From: Flaccisagitta enflata
Taxonomy: Eukaryota; Chaetognatha; Sagittoidea; Aphragmophora
Reading direction: 5' to 3'
Length of the DNA stretch: 64,000 nucleotides
NCBI GenBank assembly: GCA_965153355.1
Contig: OZ231127.1
Span: 84,878,001-84,942,000, forward strand
Shown here piece after piece: positions 23,680 through 36,845 of this stretch. How positions within the stretch are numbered: the stretch's first letter is position 1; the number at the start of each line of letters is the position of its first letter. A program made the translations under genes and the position numbers. The notes beneath the pieces are model-generated. The model searched no databases. It worked only from the letters and a program-made list of their open reading frames with translations, and was not told the DNA's origin.

Positions 23680-24035
23680 GCCACATCATGTCACTGCAGC
23701 TTTGAAAATGCCTCTTTACTAGTCACTGAAATGCTTAGCTTCATCCCTTCTTCTAGTCCCTGCGTTGCAATTTTGTCTCTATGCCACATCATGTCACTGC
23801 AGTTTTATAAATGCCTCTTTACTCGTCATCTCAATGACCAGCTACGTTCCTTTTCCTGGTCCCTGAGTAGCACACAAACAGACTGACAGACAGACTTTGC
23901 GGCTTATGGAGTCGCTTTTACGCGACTCAAAAAAAAGAGGGAAAGAGAGAGAAAACGAGGTCATTAGACCTAAGTCGCGTGCGTCCGCATTTTCACAAAA
24001 CGTCAGACAAACAGACAGGCAGATAGACTAAAATT
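23680..24035. repeat. Second copies of the ~90-bp unit and hairpin repeat
   Basis: Two units like 2080-2275 are followed directly by a copy of 1-170, with stem GAGTCGC / GCGACTC at 23909-23928. In the left part of the window the two repeats are about 1.9 kb apart and in reverse order. Confidence 0.7.
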
Positions 24036-24219
24036 TTCAAAATAACATTTAAAATGTCTTTACTATAATATACCTCAATGATTCTTTTTATATTATTTTT
24101 AATCTTTATTCTCATAGAATTTTCTTTTTTGACCCCTGTTGACACACTAAATCTTGCCGTCCGGTGCTCGCCGTCGTATCGAGCAACCTATCAAATACCA
24201 GCCATATCATTTACATATT

Positions 24220-25200
24220 GTAGTTTTATGATGACTGCTCTTGTGTAACTTGGTTGATTTGGAGGACTGTGAGTTTGAATTAAGATTATGATAAGAACTT
24301 AATCCTTAATGTTGTGAACTAAAAAAAAAGGAAAATCTTAATCGAATGTAAAGTTTATCAACATCGTCATGTTTCATGTAGCCACCCGCCAAAAAGTGGA
24401 TATCAATGATACACTGACTGAAAAAAAACTACAGGGTTGGAGATCGTTTGTGATTCACTCTTGCGATTAAGCGGAGGTGAGCGCCAGCGTTGGCGTGGCT
24501 GGAGTTTGAGGGTAGTTGCTAGACCCGAGCCAACTTGTCGCGCTGAAGGGGTGGAATTCGTCTGAGGAAGGCAACCACCTATATCGTTCACTGACCTTCA
24601 CTCTTAAGCTAAGTCGACAGCGTTCTGGGGGAAAAGTTTTGCTTGTCGGCAGTAAAGAACAATCAAGAGGCCTGGCTGTCACCTTATGGGGCCTTCTTTC
24701 TGCGTGACTGACTCTCAAGCATCAACAAAACTACATTTCACAAAAAATGGCGATTTTTAGCATCCCATGCTCATAAAATGAGTGGCAGTATACGTTTTCC
24801 CCTTTAAAAATATTTTTCTGTAGAAATAAGCAATTATCAGACGTCTCACTTTTGCCAAATGCCCTTCACCTCGCCCTTTATGCTGGAAAGTCAGCGTCAT
24901 TGTCTTTCTACATCAAAATACTAGGTGTTAACTATCTCCATATCAAATTTCATCATGCTGAGCGCATTTTTACTATCTATATCGATCATTTTACTTTTCC
25001 GCCTAATTATGTGAGACCTGTTATCATGCTGAAACGCTGTCATGCTTGAGAGACGTTCAGCTTTGATCGTACATTTTGGCGATAAACAAAAGACGATAAA
25101 TGATGACAAAAGACGAAAGACGGAAGACGAAGGACAATAAATGATGTTCCACCAACAAGTTGTTGGCAACAACAAAAAATTGTTTATTCTCCACCAAGTG
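24220..25200. other. No recognised gene
   Basis: Single-copy-looking sequence with short frames on both strands around 24470-24720 and 24850-25250. None has a motif, splice chain or good start context. Confidence 0.45.
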
Positions 25201-25205
25201 TTGAA

Positions 25206-25345
25206 ATGAAAAAAAAACAAGGCCAAGTAGGCCAATAAGGTGCGCCGTGTGGATCATTGAACGAATGCGTTACCGACCAACCAACCGACCGACAGACCAA
25301 CGGACACAGCCAGTTATAGAGTTTCGTTGGCGCACCTAAAAACAT
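25206..25345 (-). repeat. Compact R2 hairpin repeat (~140 bp)
   Basis: AACAAGGCCAAGTAGGCCAA, then GGTGCGCCGTGTGGATCATT, GTTACCGACCAACC and GCGCACCTAAAAAC. This is one of the shortest complete-looking copies. The terminal stem is decayed. Confidence 0.7.
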
Positions 25346-25539
25346 TATGCGCACACGCAAAATCGATTACATGTACACGTGCACACATGCAAGCACGCAA
25401 GCCTACGTATGGATGGTTGGATGCACGGACTTGTGTTAGAGAGAGAAAAAACCGAGCATGTGGAATGTGTCGAATATTAACAACCTAACATAGAGTAAAG
25501 ACAGTTCTATTTTCTGTTCCTTCACTTGTCAAGTTTTCT

Positions 25540-25950
25540 ATCATGGTCAAAGGGCTCCCCTAACCACCCTCTCTCATGGTCAAAAGGCTCCCAAAGCCGC
25601 CCTCTATCATGGTCAAAGGGCTCCCCTAGCCGCCCACTATCCCAGTCAAAAAGATCCCCAAGCTGCCCTCAATCATGGTCAAAAGGCTCCCCAAGCCGCC
25701 CTCTATCATGGTCAGTGGGCTCCCCTAGCCACCTTCTATCATGGTCAAAGGGCTCCCCTAGTCGCCCTACATCATGTTCAAAGTACTCCCCTAGCCACCC
25801 TCTATCATGGTCAAAGGGCTCCCCTAGCCGACCTACATCATGTTCAAAGACCTCCCCTAGCCACCCTTTAACATTGTCAGTGGGCTCCCCTAGACGCCCT
25901 CTATCATGGTCAAAGGGCTCCTGTAGCCACCATCTGTCCTTAACCGCCTT
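25540..25950 (+). repeat. 30-bp minisatellite (CTATCATGGTCAAAGGGCTC)
   Basis: About fourteen 30-bp units. Because 30 is divisible by three, a Ser/Pro-rich frame (SWSKGSPSRPL) stays open for 170 codons. I see no start context, splice site or unique coding part, so I call it a tandem repeat. Confidence 0.8.
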
Positions 25951-26014
25951 CTATCATGGTCACAAAAGAGCGCCTCTTTTGTGGCCCAGAGACGCGGGGA
26001 GACGCCCTCCATCT

Positions 26015-26078
26015 CGCTCAACGGCTAAGGGCTAACGGCTAACGGCCAACGGCTAACGGCTAACGGCCAATGGCTAAC
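26015..26078. repeat. Short array of CGGCTAACGGCCAA units
   Basis: CGGCTAA / CGGCCAA heptamers in tandem over about 60 bp. Confidence 0.8.
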
Positions 26079-26141
26079 ACAGCGCTGGTTTGAATCAAAG
26101 ACTGCTCAAAGAGAAATCTTTTTTCTTCTTCTAATTTTAGA

Positions 26142-26211
26142 ATATTCCCCTGGGAACTTACTGCAAACAGAATTTGATGAGAGGAGGCATTGGACGCGCG
26201 CGATAACGTGC
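26142..26211 (+). CDS. Possible short internal exon
   Basis: A strong pyrimidine tract and acceptor (CTTCTTCTAATTTTAG) precede 26142. The following frame reads YSPGNLLQTEFDERRHW then TRAI before a possible donor AAC|GTGCCT and a 580-bp GT tract. Coding-like text also appears after the tract (26811-26880 and 26925-26971, KVKDITQERGTNVRL). I could not link these into a gene. Confidence 0.22.
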
Positions 26212-26228
26212 CTGTGTGCTTGTTTCCT

Positions 26229-26808
<580 letters not shown>

Positions 26809-27139
26809 GAATCTTTTGGTGGAGATGGTGCGTACAATGACTTTAAAAACATGGAATATGACCGAGTTAGTCACAAAGTTTGAGACAGTTTTAAAAAACA
26901 CGCATTCATCTTTATTTTAACTAATAAAGTCAAGGATATCACTCAAGAACGCGGAACCAACGTGCGCTTAAGGTGATTCGCCGACAAATTAATTTCTTCT
27001 CTTATCATTTCCTTTTCAGTTTCTTTGCCTTTGCATGCTTCATCGTATCTTTATCAAAATGGGATTTCATCCTTGGTCCGTCGGTCTGTCCATGTGTCGG
27101 TATTTCAGTTGCACCTGTCTGCTACTCTGTTTGACTATT

Positions 27140-27465
<326 letters not shown>

Positions 27466-27650
27466 AGTTCCAGTTTCTCAGTTCTCATTATGAATCTTGT
27501 GGCACAAGGGTGTTCCTTGATTCACGCTTTCTTTCTTTAATGATGAGTTGTCTCTCATGTGTCTTTTTTTTCTCTTCTTATCTCTCTTTCCTACTTTTTT
27601 ATTCACAGTTTGATCAATTTCATTTCGCAACTCTGTCATGGCTGTGTGGT

Positions 27651-28252
<602 letters not shown>

Positions 28253-28419
28253 TCATTGCTCTATTTTGTTGTAGTTCTTGATGATCTTGTCGTCATTGTA
28301 TGTCTCTTGGTTAGTCTATCGATCCGTCGGTCCATCGGAAACACTTCGCTCACCTTTCCTAAGTTTCACTGCCCCTGCCTTTCTCAAGCGTTCTTGCTCA
28401 CTGCCAACTAACACGCGAA

Positions 28420-28770
28420 GAAGATGAAGAAAAAAAGAAAAAGAAGAAGAAAAAGAAAAAGAAAAAGGAAAAGGAAAAAAAAGAAAAAGAAATAGAAAAG
28501 AAAGAGGAAAAAGAATAGGAACAGGAAAAGGAAAAGAAAAGGAAAGGGAAAAATAAAAAGAAAGAAAAAAAAGAACAAGATGATAAAGAAGAAAATGAAA
28601 GAGGAGTAATTTCAATTTTCTCTCATCTTTTGCTTTGCCGCTGTGATGATGAAAGGAGGAAAAAAGTCGAATTGAGATACATTTCAATTTGGAGAACCCC
28701 GACCGGGCCCCAAACCCCCCCCCCCCCCCGACCGGGCCTCGAACCCCCCCCCCCCCGACCGGGAGTTAAA
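28420..28770. repeat. Purine-rich tract and poly-C repeats
   Basis: A GAAAAAGAA-type stretch runs to about 28590. At 28690-28765 CCGACCGGGCC is repeated next to runs of 10-14 C's. Confidence 0.8.
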
Positions 28771-28849
28771 CTGAGTGTGAGACTCGATATTGATTCGTGA
28801 TGTACGAAATGGAAGTAGATGAAAGAGAGGAACAAACGGACAGACAGAC

Positions 28850-28885
28850 AGACGGACGGACGGACGGACGGACGGACGGACGGAC
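28850..28885. repeat. (GACG)n array
   Basis: GACGGACGGACGG repeats, similar to the GACC/GACG stretches inside the R1 repeats but without a hairpin. Confidence 0.85.
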
Positions 28886-29376
28886 CACCCAACTCATTGG
28901 ACACTTGTGCCGAAATAAGGCGCAAAGAAAGTTCAGCATGATAAAGGTCAGGGGTGTATAGAATTGAGCGGCCTTTGATTTCTTCCCCCCCCCCCCGTCT
29001 TTGATTTCCTTCCCCGCCAAGTAAAACAATTGTTTGATTATCTACCCCACAGAGTAAGAATATAGGTCCACTGCCACTGTGAAATAGTGTTGAAGTAGTC
29101 AAACACTATCCTTTGGAACTGTCAAAAGTGTAAAATATTCAAAAAATTTGTCTTTTCTTCTTTTCCACTCTTTGATTTTCCTCCCCATCTCCAAACCCTT
29201 TGATTTTATTCCGGGGGGAAATGCTCAACTTAATATACCCCTGAAAAAGCTTGAAAAGAATATACAAGTTCGATGATATTCTAGAACTGAGAAGTCGCAA
29301 CACCATTGAGCTCCTTCAGTTAAGATTTCAACCTGCTAGTCTGACTTGAAGCGGTCTTTCCGCCCATTTTTTGTTA

Positions 29377-29781
29377 CTACGGAAATCAACAAAAAAGCCG
29401 CACATTCAAACGGTTAATTGTCATATTGAATTTCAAAATGATTGATTAAAATCTTAAACCACTAGAAAGCTCTCAAACAGATCTTTGGCTTTTATCTCTC
29501 ATTTCTAGCTTTATTTGCTAAGAAATGGTACAAGAAATGGTATAAGAAAGTGTAAAAACATTGTTTTGCAATCCTTGTAAAAAATCTCTTGTAAAATGCA
29601 AATCTCCAAAATAGAGGTTCACTTTGACATGCTCTCACTCCGTAATGGTTACCAGAATAAAAGAAAATTTGAAAATCTTTAAAATCTCTTCAAAAAGGAT
29701 GTTTTTTTTTCTTTTCTTTTAACCAACAAAAGGGTGCAGCTTTTTTTTTCTTCTTTTTTTTTCTTTTTTTGAGTTGCGTAG
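29377..29781. mobile_element. Second CTACG-family MITE, 405 bp
   Basis: The left end CTACGGAAATCAAC and right end GAGTTGCGTAG are diverged forms of the 21156-21565 termini, with TA at 29375-29376 and 29782-29783. The interior matches that copy in inverted orientation (ATTTCTAGCTTTATTTG against CAAATAAAGCTAGAAAT). Confidence 0.75.
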
Positions 29782-29789
29782 TACCTACA

Positions 29790-30025
29790 AACCGACGAAA
29801 TTATTGACTGACAGAGACATTAACCGGCGAAAGAAAAGTTCTTTACCAAAGACTAGCTGATTGTCGGACCGATAGGCAAGTGACAAAGGACAAGTGACAA
29901 GCTAGCTGACTGAGAGATCGGCCGACAGACCGATAGTGCAGTCAGACTTACAGACCGGCAGACCGACGGATTGATTGACCGACCAACCAACCGACCAACC
30001 GACCAACCGACAGACCGACGAATCC
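29790..30025. repeat. GACC-rich degenerate repeat
   Basis: GACAGACCGATAG, ACCGACGGATTGATTGACCG and CCAACCGACCAACCGAC stretches resemble R1 interiors without hairpin ends. Confidence 0.5.
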
Positions 30026-30397
30026 AAACGTATCATCGATAGAATTTGATGCCGGTGATAATGAGGGGCGTTAAAGCGGGGCACGAGACCCGCCGTTGAA
30101 GGCCGAAGGGCGTGGCACGCGCTTTGCACTGAAAACGCGCCAATGCATAATTTACATGCTGCAGTTTTGCTTCTCTTTTGCGCAGTTTTTGCAAGATTAT
30201 ATCCAAGGGTTGTACATTCACCACAAACTGATTCTGTTTATATGTTTTTGGTTTAGATTAAGTAAAGGTTAGTTGGAAGCAAATGAGAGGAGAGGGGTAT
30301 CCAGGCACATGCCGAGACATGAGGCAAATCAAAACACGTAAAACTTTTGTCAGATGCATGGCTGGATTCTCGCACTCTGCTTTTTAGCCGTTTGATA

Positions 30398-30998
30398 CAG
30401 TGGGGTTCGTGGAATAACAGCCTAAACTGGAGGAAGGTATTCAAGTGTCTTAATTTCATTTCACAAACTTGATATTTGAAATATAAGTTGTTAACTCAAT
30501 GCTTTTGTCCCTGAGTTTTTCGGTTGCTATGGAAACCAAATTATTTTTTCAAACGTTTATAACCCCTAAAATATAGATATTTTGAGAAATATTATCAGGG
30601 AACATTGCTCAAAATTAGATTTGCTACAACTTTCCCACAGTATGTTCTGTAAGAATATTGCTCGTTTGGCCGTTGCTAGGGGGCATCACACCTAGCAACC
30701 GCTAAATGATGCTCCCTAGCAACGGCTAAACGAGCGATATTCTTACAGGACATACTGTGGGAAAGTTGTAGCAAATTTAATTTTGAGCAATGTTCCCTGA
30801 TAATATTTGTAAAAATATCAATATTCTAGTTGTTATAAATGTTTAAAAAAATAATTTTGGTTTCCATCGCAACCGAAAAACTCAGGGACAAAAACATTGA
30901 GTTAACAACTTATATTTCAAATATCAAGTTTGTGAAATGAAATTAAGACACTAAAATACCTTCCTCCAGTTTAGGCTGTTATTCCACGAACCCCACTG
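30398..30998. mobile_element. TA-flanked palindromic element, pogo-like, 601 bp
   Basis: Termini CAGTGGGGTTCGTGGAATAA and its reverse complement are flanked by TA (30396-30397 and 30999-31000). The arms pair over nearly the full length. The core matches the element at 8675-9252, but the outer ~120 bp of each arm is unrelated. Pogo/Tigger assignment rests on the CAGT-type end and TA sites only. Confidence 0.75.
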
Positions 30999-31359
30999 TA
31001 AGAGGTTCCAAAATCTTTCATCTTTATTCAGTTTTTGACAACGTAAAGAATTTTGACAGTTCAAACCGTGCAAACTAGGAGTGACTGATGTCAATGATTC
31101 ATGAATCATGTGCTTACTTCTCAGTTAGATAACAATTGTCACGACAAAACACATCAAATGATTTCTTTTTTTCAATCAGTGACAATCCGTTTCCTTTTTT
31201 GACATCAAGGTCGAGCGCGATAAGTATCAAGATATTATTTCTTTTTTAAAAAGTCTCCCTCATCATGTCATAAATGGACTTTTGATCGGGGGACCGATTA
31301 TCCCGCGACCTGACTAGAAGCATACATCATCTCCACATATCCGACTGAGTTTTCTTTTC

Positions 31360-31620
31360 TTTTTTTAGTCGCGTGCACGCGACTCTACAACCCACTCTGT
31401 CCGTCGGTCCGTCGGTCGGTAATGCTTAACTTTTTTCGACATTTTACACCATCTTAAGTCATTTTAAGTTATTCAAAGTTGATTTAAGTGAATTCACATT
31501 TAGTCTCTTAGTCTTTTGGTCTTTTAGTCTTTTACTCTTTTGGTCTAATGGTCTTAACAACCGCAAGCGACTGTAAGGTGTTGACCTTGTTCTATTTTTA
31601 GTCGCGTGTGCTCAATTCAA
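31360..31620 (+). repeat. R1 hairpin repeats with a perfect 18-bp palindrome
   Basis: AGTCGCGTGCACGCGACT (31367-31384) is fully self-complementary. It is followed by CTACAACCCACTCTGTCCG, TCGGTCGGTAATGC and a degenerate TTTTAAGTCA array. A second, decayed start (TTTTTAGTCGCGTGTGCTC) lies at 31598. Confidence 0.7.
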
Positions 31621-31673
31621 TAACCCGCTATGTCTGTTGGCAGGCGTTTTTTTTTCTTTTCTTCCGAGTACTA

Positions 31674-32244
31674 CCTAGGACAAAAGTATTGCAACACTTA
31701 GGGTATTAGTTCATTTAATCACCAATACAAAGCAAGATGAGTCAATTCAGGCAAATATGTGTTTCATGTGTCCACCCTGCGCCTAAATGACAGCTTCCAT
31801 CTGCCTTAGTATCAATAAGTATAGCATTTTTAAGTAATCTGGTGTGACTTGTCTGCAAACCTTCTGTGCAGTTTTTTTCAACCTCGCTATTGATGTCACA
31901 CGCACTTTTTGCTGCAGGTTTCTCATCTGACTGAGAAGGTTTTCAATTGGATTGAGGGCAGGCACCTCTGGGACCTATTGTTGCCATTATCTATCTGCAA
32001 AATATTGAAGATGGGTACTTAGGGTAGTGAAAGAGACCAACATAATTTTTTCATGATATTCAAAAAGCAACATTTTTTACATTTTCTTGCGCCATATCTA
32101 AACAAATTGACCGAGAATTCTGAGATGGAGCTAGATTTTAAGAAAATTCGATATAGACTAAGAATCTCACCAAGAAAAGGTCAAAATTCCTTCTCAAAGC
32201 CGACTTATCTCAGTCTAAAGCTGTTGCAATACTTATGGCCTAGG
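31674..32244 (-). mobile_element. Tc1-like transposon, internally deleted
   Basis: Inverted ends CCTAGGACAAAAGTATTGCA and TGCAATACTTATGGCCTAGG are flanked by TA (31672-31673 and 32245-32246). The minus strand at 31783-31965 encodes a piece of the transposase C-terminus, PALNPIENLLSQMRNL, ending LRQMEAVI. In Tc1 transposases the Glu of NPIE is the third catalytic acid (family knowledge); it is present, while the usual preceding Asp is Ala. The rest of the transposase is missing. The element is a non-autonomous derivative of 571 bp. Confidence 0.8.
31783..31965 (-). pseudogene. Tc1 transposase C-terminal fragment
   Basis: About 60 codons remain. They contain the NPIEN motif and a final LRQMEAVI that matches the family's usual C-terminal arginine/valine-isoleucine helix. 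The DNA-binding region and the first two catalytic acids are absent, so no activity is expected. Confidence 0.75.
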
Positions 32245-32246
32245 TA

Positions 32247-32960
32247 GTTGCAGATATGTCCCCTTAAGAGCTTCAAACTTCTCCATCATATTCATGACAA
32301 AATAGCTGGTTACCATGAGGAAAAAATCTGAGTGTGTAATTACTTAAACCATTTTTGTTACATGATATTCAGCTAGGAAGGAAACCAAGTTGAGGTCAAT
32401 ATTTGACAAAAAAATAAAAAACGCTTTGGCAAACAAACATTCATTCGCCCCCTTGAGCGTTGTGAGGAGCTTATTTGCATATTGTAGTAGCGAGGTTTTT
32501 CTCTACATTTTACACAATCTTATGTCGTCTCAGATTCTTCAACATGCGACTCATACATGTGTTGCATCTCTAAGCTACCTATTGAAAATTATTGATTTCT
32601 TAGCTCATTCAAAATGCGGCTTGTGAAAGAAATTGGATGAAGCTTTCTAAAAGACTCTTGCTCAGAGTTTACCATTGATCATTAAAGATGCTCACAAAGT
32701 ATGGCCTCTTTCTTTGATGATGTGTAAACCTTCCGGATTACCTTCCGGGGGTATTTTTAGATGGCAGGGGACCAACCCCGCCAAAAAATAACGGGCGCTA
32801 AGTGGTGTCAAAGGTTGGAAGTGCTGGACCAAAGCATGTAGTTAAGAATGAAGTGCTGGACCAAAGCATGTAGTTAAGAAGAATGAAGATGGTGGAGGTA
32901 TACACTATGTCAACACAAAAGCTAATCATAGAAAATGACATGAACCGTATGCCTAGTTCT
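32247..32960. other. No recognised gene
   Basis: Unique-looking AT-rich sequence with a short tandem duplication of GAAGTGCTGGACCAAAGCAT (32818 and 32850). No supported coding region. Confidence 0.5.
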
Positions 32961-32961
32961 A

Positions 32962-33255
32962 AAGTGCGTCCTCGCATTTCAGAAGAGGTCTTGTCAGTCG
33001 GTCGGTTGGTCGGTCGGTAACGCAAACGTTTGAATTGTACAAAACTGCTGATTCTGACGTCTCTCTCCATTCCTATTACCCCTCATGCCGTACCACATTC
33101 ATTTTCATTCTGTTTTTGACTCATACATTCATTCATTCATTCATTCATTCACTCATTCATTCATGGATTCACTCATTAATTCTTCATTCATTCAAAACAT
33201 TCATTCGCAAATATCTAATCAGCGAGGAGCACTTATTGGCCATAACTTGGCATTG
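32962..33255 (+). repeat. R2 hairpin repeat with ATTC microsatellite
   Basis: AAGTGCG-TCCT-CGCATTT, then GTCGGTCGGTTGGTCGG, TAACGCAAACG, a CATTCATTC array (33125-33205) and GCACTTATTGGCCATAACTTGG. Same interior microsatellite type as 4038-4287 and 62774-63027. Confidence 0.65.
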
Positions 33256-34110
33256 TCTCTTTTTCTCCTTGTTCTTCCTCTTTCTTCTTACTCTGAGATC
33301 TTCCGAGAGGCGCCGATATCATTCCGAGTAGCGGCGCCACTCGCTACTCCATAAAAAGCAGGCCTGTCTGTTGGTCGGTAGGTTGGTTAGTCAGTCTCTC
33401 CATCATTGGTCAGTCTGTCCCTTACACTAAGCTTTTTTGGCGTTTAGAGGCGGTTTTTGCATTACTGCTCTTGCCCAAACGCTTAGTTGCCCTCTTTAAT
33501 CACAGTCCCTGCCCATCGGCATGCGTCTTGGGTAGCCGGGTATCGGGCCTTGTTTTGTGCATTGTCTTCATGTCTTATTTTCTGTCCGTATCTCTGCTGT
33601 AAATCTTTTTCTTTTCTAGCCTTCTTCAGTTCAACAATTTTTTCATAATTTAGTTCAGCTTCATGTTTGACTAACAACTGCCCTGCTTCCTTCATCTCCA
33701 ATTCTTTTCATCTTCTCTGATTGCTCAATTTCCAATCCTCATCTTCCAACGCATCTTTTTTCATTTGTTTAATTTTTCTCTTGCTTTCTCCAGCCTAGGC
33801 ACGATGTAAACGTTGCTGCTGGCAGTCGTATTTGATGACAAAGTATACTCTTCTTCTTTTCCTTCCGTTTTTTTTTTTTTGGGGGGGGGGGGGGGTGGCA
33901 GGGACCCCATAAGGGTCGATGTTCTGAAGGTCACTTTGTGAATCTCCATCTTCCCATCTGTCCATCCCTCCTTCCATTCCCCCAATTGGATGTCGGGGCC
34001 TCAAATATGCGCCCTCAGGCCTGATTTTTGTCCTTCCAGACCTCAAAAAATACTTCCAGGCCTCATTTTAGCCCTCCAGGCATTGAAACAGCCTATGCTC
34101 ATTCCTTTGC
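33256..34110. other. Mixed repeat fragments, no gene
   Basis: Contains an R1-like start near 33350 (ATAAAAAGCAGGCCTGTCTG), a poly-G run (33882-33896) and a degenerate CAGGCCTCA minisatellite near 33990-34085. No supportable gene. Confidence 0.4.
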
Positions 34111-34117
34111 TTTTTTT

Positions 34118-34745
34118 GGGCAGCGGCCCCGAAGGGGACGAAGTCCTGTAGAACACAGGGGGACTTTCGTTCCTCCGTTCGTTCGTTAGTTTGTCCGTCC
34201 GTCCGTTCATCCCCCCATCAGGCTCCTCAGGACTCAAATCTGGCCTCTGAGACCTCAAATATGGCCGCTCAGACCCCAAATCTGACCTCTTAGGCCTCAA
34301 ATCCGGCCTCTCAGGCCTCAAATCCGGCCTCTCAGGCCTCAAATCAAGCCTCTCAGGCCTCAAATCAAGCCTCTCAGGCCTCAAATCAAGCCTCTCAGGC
34401 CTCAAATTCAGCTTCTTTAGCCTCAAATTCAAATCCTCAGGCCTCAAGCTTGGCCTCTCAGGCCTCAAACTAGGCCTCTCAGGCCTCAAATCAGCTATCT
34501 AAGCCTCAATTTATTGCTCTCAGGCTTCAAATCAGTCCTCTGACCTTTCAAGCCTTAATCCAGCTCTCTAAAGCCTCAAGTCAGCACTCCCATCTTCCAA
34601 TAGGTAGCAGCCTTCTTAGACCGTAGTTTAGGCTCTAGAAGGCCTTCAGTCAGTCCTCTATCGCATCTCATCCACTTCTGCAGGCAGGACGAACGAAAGT
34701 CCCCCTGTGTTCTACAGGACTTCGTCCCCTTTGGGGCCGCTGCCC
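34118..34745. mobile_element. Terminal-inverted-repeat element carrying a 21-bp minisatellite (copy A)
   Basis: The left end GGGCAGCGGCCCCGAAGG and its reverse at the right end form about 55 bp of near-perfect inverted repeat, including GAAGTCCTGTAGAACACAGG. The interior (34215-34580) is an array of CAGGCCTCAAATCAAGCCTC-like units. The same outer 18 bp bound the element at 56996-57562. There is no transposase. Flanking duplications are not clear. Confidence 0.75.
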
Positions 34746-34857
34746 TGCTTCCCCTCACTCTAATTCACAATCACTCAAAGCAGGGCAACGGGTATCGCTG
34801 ACCACATATTGCCCTTGGGCGACCTGTTCTTTCCTGTATCTGTTCTTGCGTCGCATG

Positions 34858-36716
34858 ATTTCTCTTCAGCTTCTCCCTCTGACTGTGTCTGGCCTTGTTT
34901 TCTTCTCTTGCTTTCTTCATCTCATTGCTCTTCCATCTCTTGCTTTCCCTTCAACTTTTCCTGTTGACTGCATCCAACCTTATTCTCTTCTCTTGCTTTC
35001 TTCCTCTCCTTTGCTCATCCTTCTCTTGCTTTCCATTCAGCTTCTCCTCCTTATGACTGCATCCATCCTTGTTTTCTTCTCTTGCTCTCTTCCTCTCCTC
35101 AGCTCTTCCTTCTCTTGCTTTCCCATCAGCTTCTCCTCCTATTGACTGCATCCAACCTTGTTCTCTTCTTTTGCTCTCTCCCCATCCTCTGCTCTTCCTT
35201 CTCTTGCTATCCCTTTAGCATCTCCTTCTATTGACTGCATCCAACCTTGTTATCTTCGTTTGCTTTCTTCCTCTCCTTGGCTCTTCCTTCTCTTGCTTTT
35301 CCTTCAGCTCCTCCTATTGACTGCCTTGTTCTCTTCTCTTGCTTTCGTATTCTCCCTTACTCTTCCTTCTCTTGCATTCCCTTCAGCATCTCCTCCTATT
35401 GACTGCATCCAACTATGTTTTTTTCCCTTGCTTTTTTCCTCTCCTTTGCTCTTCCTTCTCTTGCTTTCCCTTCAGCATATCCTCCTATTGACTGCATCCA
35501 ACCATGTTTTTTCCCTTGCTTTTTTCCTCTCCTTTGCTCTTCCTTCTCTTGCTTTCCCTTCAGCATATCCTCCTATTGACTGCATCCAACCATGTTTTTT
35601 TCCCTTGCTATTTTCCTCTCCTTTGCTCTTCCTTCTCTTGCTTTCCCTTCAGCATCTCCTCCCATTGACTGCATCCAACCATGTTTTTTTCCCTTGCTAT
35701 TTTCCTCTCCTTTGCTCTTCCTTCTCTTGCATTCCCTTCAGCATCTCCTCCTATTGACTGCATCCAACCATGTTTTTTCCCTTGCTTTTTTCCTCTCCTT
35801 TGCTCTTCCTTCTCTTGCTCTCCCTTCAGCATCTCCTCCTATTGACTGCATCCAACCATGTTTTTTTCCCTTACTATTTTCCTCTCCTTTGCTCTTCCTT
35901 CTCTTGCATTCCCTTCAGCATCTCCTCCTATTGACTGCATCCAACCATGTTTTTTCCCTTGCTTTTTTCCTCTCCTTTGCTCTTCCTTCTCTTGCTCTCC
36001 CTTCAGCATCTCCTCCTATTGACTGCATCCAACCATGTTTTTTCCCTTGCTTTTTTCCTCTCCTTTGCTCTTCCTTCTCTTGCTTTCCCTTCAGCATCTC
36101 CTCCTATTGACTGCATCCAACCATGTTTTTTTCCCTTACTATTTTCCTCTCCTTTGCTCTTCCTTCTCTTGCATTCCCTTCAGCATCTCCTCCTATTGAC
36201 TGCATCCAACCATGTTTTTTCCCTTGCTTTTTTCCTCTCCTTTGCTCTTCCTTCTCTTGCTCTCCCTTCAGCATCTCCTCCTATTGACTGCATCCAACCA
36301 TGTTTTTTTCCCTTACTATTTTCCTCTCCTTTGCTCTTCCTTCTCTTGCTCTCCCTTCAGCATCTCCTCCTATTGACTGCATCCAACTATGTTTTTTTCC
36401 CTTACTATTTTCCTCTCCTTTGCTCTTCCTTCTCTTGCATTCCCTTCAGCATCTCCTCCTATTGACTGCATCCAACCATGTTTTTTCCCTTGCTTTTTTC
36501 CTCTCCTTTGCTCTTCCTTCTCTTGCTTTTTCTTCAGCTCCTTCTATTGATTGCATCTCTTGCTTTTTTCCTCTCCTTTGCTCTTCCTTCTCTTGCATTC
36601 CCTTCAGCATCTCCTATTGACTGCATCCAACCATGTTTTTCCCTTGCTTTTTTCCTCTCCTTTGCTCTTCCTTCTCTTGCTTTTCCTTCAGCATCTCCTG
36701 TTGACTGCGTCCAGTA
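34858..36716. repeat. ~90-bp pyrimidine-rich satellite, about 20 copies
   Basis: Units contain CTCTCCTTTGCTCTTCCTTC, TCTTGCTTTCCCTTCAGC, and TCCTATTGACTGCATCCAAC then CATGTTTTTTCCC. Period is 88-92 bp, with higher-order alternation of two unit types at 35490-36480. Long Leu/Ser/Phe frames arise because some units are 90 bp. Each unit has a pyrimidine tract and CAG, so it mimics splice acceptors. Confidence 0.9.
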
Positions 36717-36845
36717 TTTTTTCCCCATTTCTCAGTTTTCCTGTCGGCGACTCATCGATTTCCGTTTCAAGAAAAAGAGAAAAACGCTTCTCTGTCTTTT
36801 TCATCACCCAGAAACATATAGAATGAGAGAAACAGAAATATATTC

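Noticed and set aside
25526-26035. 170-codon Ser/Pro-rich open frame
   Set aside because: It is a 30-bp minisatellite read in frame. There is no start context, splice site or unique coding part.
30060-30130. Possible structured RNA in a GC-rich stretch
   Set aside because: No tRNA, rRNA or box motifs could be folded by eye. Nothing specific to support.
35158-36465. Several 120-200-codon Leu/Ser/Phe frames resembling membrane proteins
   Set aside because: They follow the ~90-bp satellite unit and shift frame whenever a unit is 88, 89 or 91 bp.
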